From an uncultured Methylotenera sp. (lineage in GTDB: Bacteria; Pseudomonadota; Gammaproteobacteria; Burkholderiales; Methylophilaceae), in the NCBI GenBank assembly GCA_937957775.1, contig CALFXV010000031.1, positions 1 through 6,939 on the forward strand: a stretch of DNA of 6,939 nucleotides. Reading direction: 5' to 3'. Below the pieces are notes generated by a model. The model was not told where the DNA came from. It worked only from the letters and a program-made list of their open reading frames with translations, and ran no database searches. The position numbers were made by a program, and so were the translations under genes. The first letter of the stretch is position 1, and each line of letters starts with the position of its first letter. Shown here in pieces: positions 6,519-6,939 of this stretch.

Positions 6519-6939
6519 ATGAAAAAATTGTTGAGCGCATTGCTGTTTTTAGCCTCATTCCATGTGTTGGCAGCCGACCCACAAATCGGCAGGGAATTTG
6601 ATAAAACCCTGCAGATCATCCCTACCGATAACCCCAGTAAAATTGAAGTGACTGAAGTGTTTTGGTACGGCTGCATCCATTGCTACCAAATGGACCCCTT
6701 GCTGAACGACTGGGTAAAAAAATTACCTGCGGACGTAACGTTTAGACGCATGCCTGGCTTACCCCAACCTACTTGGGCGCCTATGGCAAAAGCTTTTTAT
6801 GCCATGGAAGACCTAAAGCTAACAGACAAATTACACAGCGCATTGTTTGATGCCATCAACAAAGAGAAATCGCTTAATCCTACTAACGAAGCCGCAGCGA
6901 TAGATTGGATCACTAAGAAAAGTGGGTTGGATAAAGCCA
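6519..6939 (+). CDS. dsbA: Periplasmic thiol:disulfide interchange protein DsbA, N-terminal part (cut by window edge)
   Basis: DsbA-type proteins introduce disulfides into exported proteins in the periplasm and are reoxidised by DsbB. The first 140 residues are visible; the gene continues past the right edge. A signal peptide is clear: two lysines, then a hydrophobic stretch LLSALLFLASF, with likely cleavage near VLA|AD (after residue 18). The thioredoxin-fold beta strand IEVTEVFWYGC leads into the active site CIHC at residues 52-55, followed by YQMDP, and then the inserted helical domain begins. The usual DsbA dipeptide is Pro-His, so Ile53 is a departure while the key His54 is kept. The cis-proline loop and C-terminal helices are outside the window, so whether this is DsbA, DsbL or a related oxidoreductase cannot be fully settled. 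It follows the SPOR gene by 42 bases on the same strand with a strong ribosome binding site. Confidence 0.9.
   Translation, partial: MKKLLSALLFLASFHVLAADPQIGREFDKTLQIIPTDNPSKIEVTEVFWYGCIHCYQMDPLLNDWVKKLPADVTFRRMPGLPQPTWAPMAKAFYAMEDLKLTDKLHSALFDAINKEKSLNPTNEAAAIDWITKKSGLDKA

Noticed and set aside
1..6939. Mobile elements, CRISPR arrays, defence genes, toxin-antitoxin pairs or horizontally acquired segments
   Set aside because: No direct repeats, transposase motifs or odd base composition were seen, and all coding space is taken by recognisable housekeeping genes. A tRNA can be an integration site, but no integrase or repeated tRNA 3' end is present here.

Overview
This is an ordinary chromosomal housekeeping region of a Gram-negative proteobacterium, most likely a betaproteobacterium (Nitrosomonadales/Methylophilaceae-like). 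The grounds are the gene order argS, SPOR-domain protein, dsbA beside a divergent priA, the FtsN-like protein with an FDFYTILPG motif, and a thiD-thiE-hemL cluster. That cluster also occurs in Pseudomonas, so the lineage call is an inference from recalled gene order. Base composition looks balanced and even throughout, with no sign of phage, transposon, CRISPR or recently transferred DNA.

The layout is two divergent blocks separated by a 125-bp AT-rich intergenic region (4063-4187). The left block lies entirely on the minus strand. In transcription order it holds priA (replication restart helicase), a tRNA-Gly with anticodon CCC, thiD and thiE (thiamine pyrimidine phosphorylation and thiamine phosphate synthesis), and the first 53 codons of hemL (5-aminolevulinate formation for heme), which runs off the left edge. 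The tRNA 3' end is only 26 nt from the thiD start, with no terminator between them, so tRNA and thiD-thiE-hemL are probably cotranscribed. The right block lies on the plus strand: argS, a membrane-anchored SPOR-domain protein 12 nt later, and a 5' fragment of a periplasmic DsbA-type oxidoreductase that runs off the right edge. These three probably form an operon joining translation to cell-envelope functions.

Both divergent genes, priA and argS, appear to start with TTG. The DsbA active site reads CIHC rather than the usual CPHC. The tRNA-thiD junction creates a spurious 18-residue N-terminal extension if the longest reading frame is taken. No previously undescribed system is visible; the findings are small points of regulation, start choice and active-site variation.
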